This document shows positions 5,066 through 6,681 of a DNA stretch of 6,681 bases, piece after piece. The position numbers were made by a program, and so were the translations under genes. The notes under the pieces were generated by a model, which was not told the origin of the DNA, searched no databases, and saw only the letters and a list, made by a program, of their open reading frames with translations. The stretch is from contig CAJUBG010000098.1 of the NCBI GenBank assembly GCA_910584575.1, forward strand, positions 1 to 6,681, read 5' to 3'. The stretch comes from an uncultured Dorea sp. (GTDB lineage Bacteria > Bacillota > Clostridia > Lachnospirales > Lachnospiraceae). The stretch's first letter is position 1; each line of letters opens with the position of its first letter.

Positions 5066-6526
5066 ATGAACAGAGTAAGAACCAGATTTGCGCCGAGTCC
5101 CACCGGAAGGATGCATGTGGGGAATTTAAGGACCGCCCTTTACGCGTACCTGATTGCGAAGCATGAGGGCGGGGACTTTATGCTCAGGATTGAGGACACG
5201 GACCAGGAGCGTTTTGTGGAAGGGGCGTTGGATATCATTTACCATACCCTTGCGGAAACAGGGCTTGTCCATGACGAGGGACCGGATAAGGACGGCGGGG
5301 TTGGCCCATATGTACAGAGCGAACGTAATGCCTCCGGCTTGTATCTTAAATACGCGAAGCAGTTGATTGACCAGGGAGACGCTTATTACTGCTTCTGTGA
5401 CAAGGAGAGGCTTGCGACCCTAAAGAGCAGCGTGTCAGAGGACGGCGGGACGCAGATTGTAGTCTATGACAAGCATTGTCTGGGACTTAGCAAGGAGGAG
5501 GTGGAGGCGAATCTTAAGGCAGGCAAGCCCTACGTGATTCGCTTCAATATGCCGACAGAGGGGACGACTACCTTTGTGGATGACATTTACGGAGAGATTA
5601 CAGTGCCTAATGAGGAGTTGGAGGATCTGATCCTGATTAAATCTGACGGGTATCCCACCTATAATTTTGCCAATGTGGTGGACGACCATCTCATGGGGAT
5701 TACCCATGTGGTGCGGGGGAATGAGTACCTGTCTTCAGCGCCGAAGTACAACAAGATTTACGAGGCGTTCGGGTGGGAGGTGCCTACCTATGTGCACTGT
5801 CCGTTGATTACGGATGAGAACCATAAGAAGCTGAGTAAGCGGTGCGGCCATTCTTCATATGAGGATCTGATTGGCCAGGGCTTCATCACCGAGGCTGTGG
5901 TCAACTATGTGGCGCTGCTTGGATGGTGTCCGGCAGGCAACCAGGAGATTTTCTCCCTGGATGAGCTGGTGAAGGAGTTCGATTACCGCCATATGAGCAA
6001 GTCGCCGGCAGTATTTGACATTGTGAAGCTTAAGTGGATGAACGGCGAGTATTTTAAGGCCATGGACGAGGAACGGTTCTTTGAGATGGCTAAGCCTTAC
6101 ATCCAGGAGGCGGTGTCTAAGGATTACGACCTTAAGAAGATTGCGGCTCTTGTCCGTACCAGGATTGAAGTATTTCCGGATATCCGTGAGCAGATTGATT
6201 TCTTTGAGGAATTGCCGGAGTATGATACGTCCATGTACTGTCATAAGAAGATGAAGACCAATGAGGAGAAGGCTCTTGGCGTGCTTCGTGATGTGCTGCC
6301 CCTTCTTGAAGCCCAGGAGGATTTCAGCAACGACGGGCTGTTTGGTGTCTTAAAGGGATATGTGGACGAGAAGGGATATAAGACCGGCTTCGTGATGTGG
6401 CCTATCCGGACAGCGGTATCCGGCAAACAGAGTACGCCTGGCGGCGCGACGGAGATCATGGAGATTATCGGAAAAGAAGAATCGCTTAAGAGAATCCGCA
6501 CAGGGATTGACTTGTTAAGCAGATAA
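5066..6526 (+). CDS. gltX: Glutamyl-tRNA synthetase
   Basis: GltX, 486 residues, is a class I aminoacyl-tRNA synthetase that charges tRNA-Glu in the cytoplasm. If this organism lacks GlnRS, as many Firmicutes do, it would also misacylate tRNA-Gln for GatCAB; this is inference. The N-terminus has FAPSPTG at 8-14 and the HIGH-type motif HVGN at 17-20, then RIEDTDQ at 41-47. A bacterial zinc-binding insert follows, with CFC at 109-111 and YDKHC at 134-138. VVRGNEYLSS lies at 216-225, and the KMSKS-type motif is KLSKR at 255-259. The rest is the helical anticodon-binding region, with a TPGGATE stretch near the end. Length is normal and no catalytic motif is missing. AAGGAG at 5052-5057, eight bases upstream, fixes the ATG. 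There is no room for a T-box between the sirtuin-like gene and gltX. A helicase gene follows nine bases after the stop. Confidence 0.97.
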   Translation: MNRVRTRFAPSPTGRMHVGNLRTALYAYLIAKHEGGDFMLRIEDTDQERFVEGALDIIYHTLAETGLVHDEGPDKDGGVGPYVQSERNASGLYLKYAKQLIDQGDAYYCFCDKERLATLKSSVSEDGGTQIVVYDKHCLGLSKEEVEANLKAGKPYVIRFNMPTEGTTTFVDDIYGEITVPNEELEDLILIKSDGYPTYNFANVVDDHLMGITHVVRGNEYLSSAPKYNKIYEAFGWEVPTYVHCPLITDENHKKLSKRCGHSSYEDLIGQGFITEAVVNYVALLGWCPAGNQEIFSLDELVKEFDYRHMSKSPAVFDIVKLKWMNGEYFKAMDEERFFEMAKPYIQEAVSKDYDLKKIAALVRTRIEVFPDIREQIDFFEELPEYDTSMYCHKKMKTNEEKALGVLRDVLPLLEAQEDFSNDGLFGVLKGYVDEKGYKTGFVMWPIRTAVSGKQSTPGGATEIMEIIGKEESLKRIRTGIDLLSR

Positions 6527-6535
6527 GGGGAATCT

Positions 6536-6681
6536 ATGAGTTTAAATCATGCTCAGAAAGCGGCGGCTGCCCACAAGGACGGGCCATGTATGGTTCTCGC
6601 CGGTCCCGGTTCAGGGAAGACTCTTACCATTGCAAAGAGAATAGAATATCTGATTACAGAGTATAAGGTAAGGCCAGAAGA
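6536..6681 (+). CDS. UvrD/PcrA-type superfamily 1 DNA helicase, N-terminus (partial)
   Basis: The first 48 codons are present and the gene leaves the window. LNHAQKAA at residues 3-10 fits the SF1 Q-motif, whose Gln7 contacts adenine. It is followed by a Walker A loop, AGPGSGKT at 22-29, and RIEYLI, the usual spacing of UvrD/Rep/PcrA ATPases. Such enzymes unwind DNA 3' to 5' in repair and replication. AAGGGG at 6525-6530, overlapping the gltX stop, is five bases before the ATG, so it is probably co-transcribed with gltX. Motifs II-VI lie outside the window, so pcrA cannot be told from other UvrD-like paralogues. Confidence 0.87.
   Translation, partial: MSLNHAQKAAAAHKDGPCMVLAGPGSGKTLTIAKRIEYLITEYKVRPE

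Overview
The window reads as a stretch of an anaerobic, low-to-moderate GC Clostridia chromosome, most likely Lachnospiraceae-like. The evidence is the end of a glycine reductase (Stickland) operon, strong AAGGAGG-type ribosome binding sites, a split ThrE-type exporter, a zinc-type bacterial GluRS and a UvrD-like helicase. No rRNA, tRNA, CRISPR array, transposase or phage gene is visible. All genes lie on the + strand. The family is inferred, not proven.

Layout. Positions 1-1295 hold the last codons of a probable grdC, then complete grdD, closed by a strong hairpin terminator. Together GrdC and GrdD form component C, the acetyl-phosphate-forming part of glycine, sarcosine or betaine reductase. 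Positions 1296-2260 hold a separate gene for a membrane-anchored protein with an acidic, proline-rich stalk and a short BspA-type leucine-rich repeat end. Positions 2261-2434 are non-coding and hold a long imperfect inverted repeat and a good promoter. Positions 2435-4128 hold a two-gene translationally coupled unit: a GNAT acetyltransferase domain fused to the N-terminal ThrE/YjjP half of an exporter, and the ThrE/YjjB-like C-terminal half. A promoter overlapping the end of that unit leads to 4222-4959, a sirtuin homologue whose NAD-binding and catalytic signature motifs have been replaced. Two adjacent hairpins at 4981-5035 separate it from gltX (5066-6526). The start of a UvrD/PcrA-type helicase follows 9 bases later and runs off the window.

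How the genes relate. Glycine reductase makes acetyl phosphate and ATP from amino acids. The split exporter probably moves amino acids or dicarboxylates. GltX charges tRNA with glutamate. A loose amino-acid theme exists, but terminators and promoters cut the window into several transcription units, so most of the order may be incidental. The two items most worth attention are the GNAT-ThrE fusion and the adjacent degenerate sirtuin. Together they put an acetyltransferase fold and a deacylase fold side by side.
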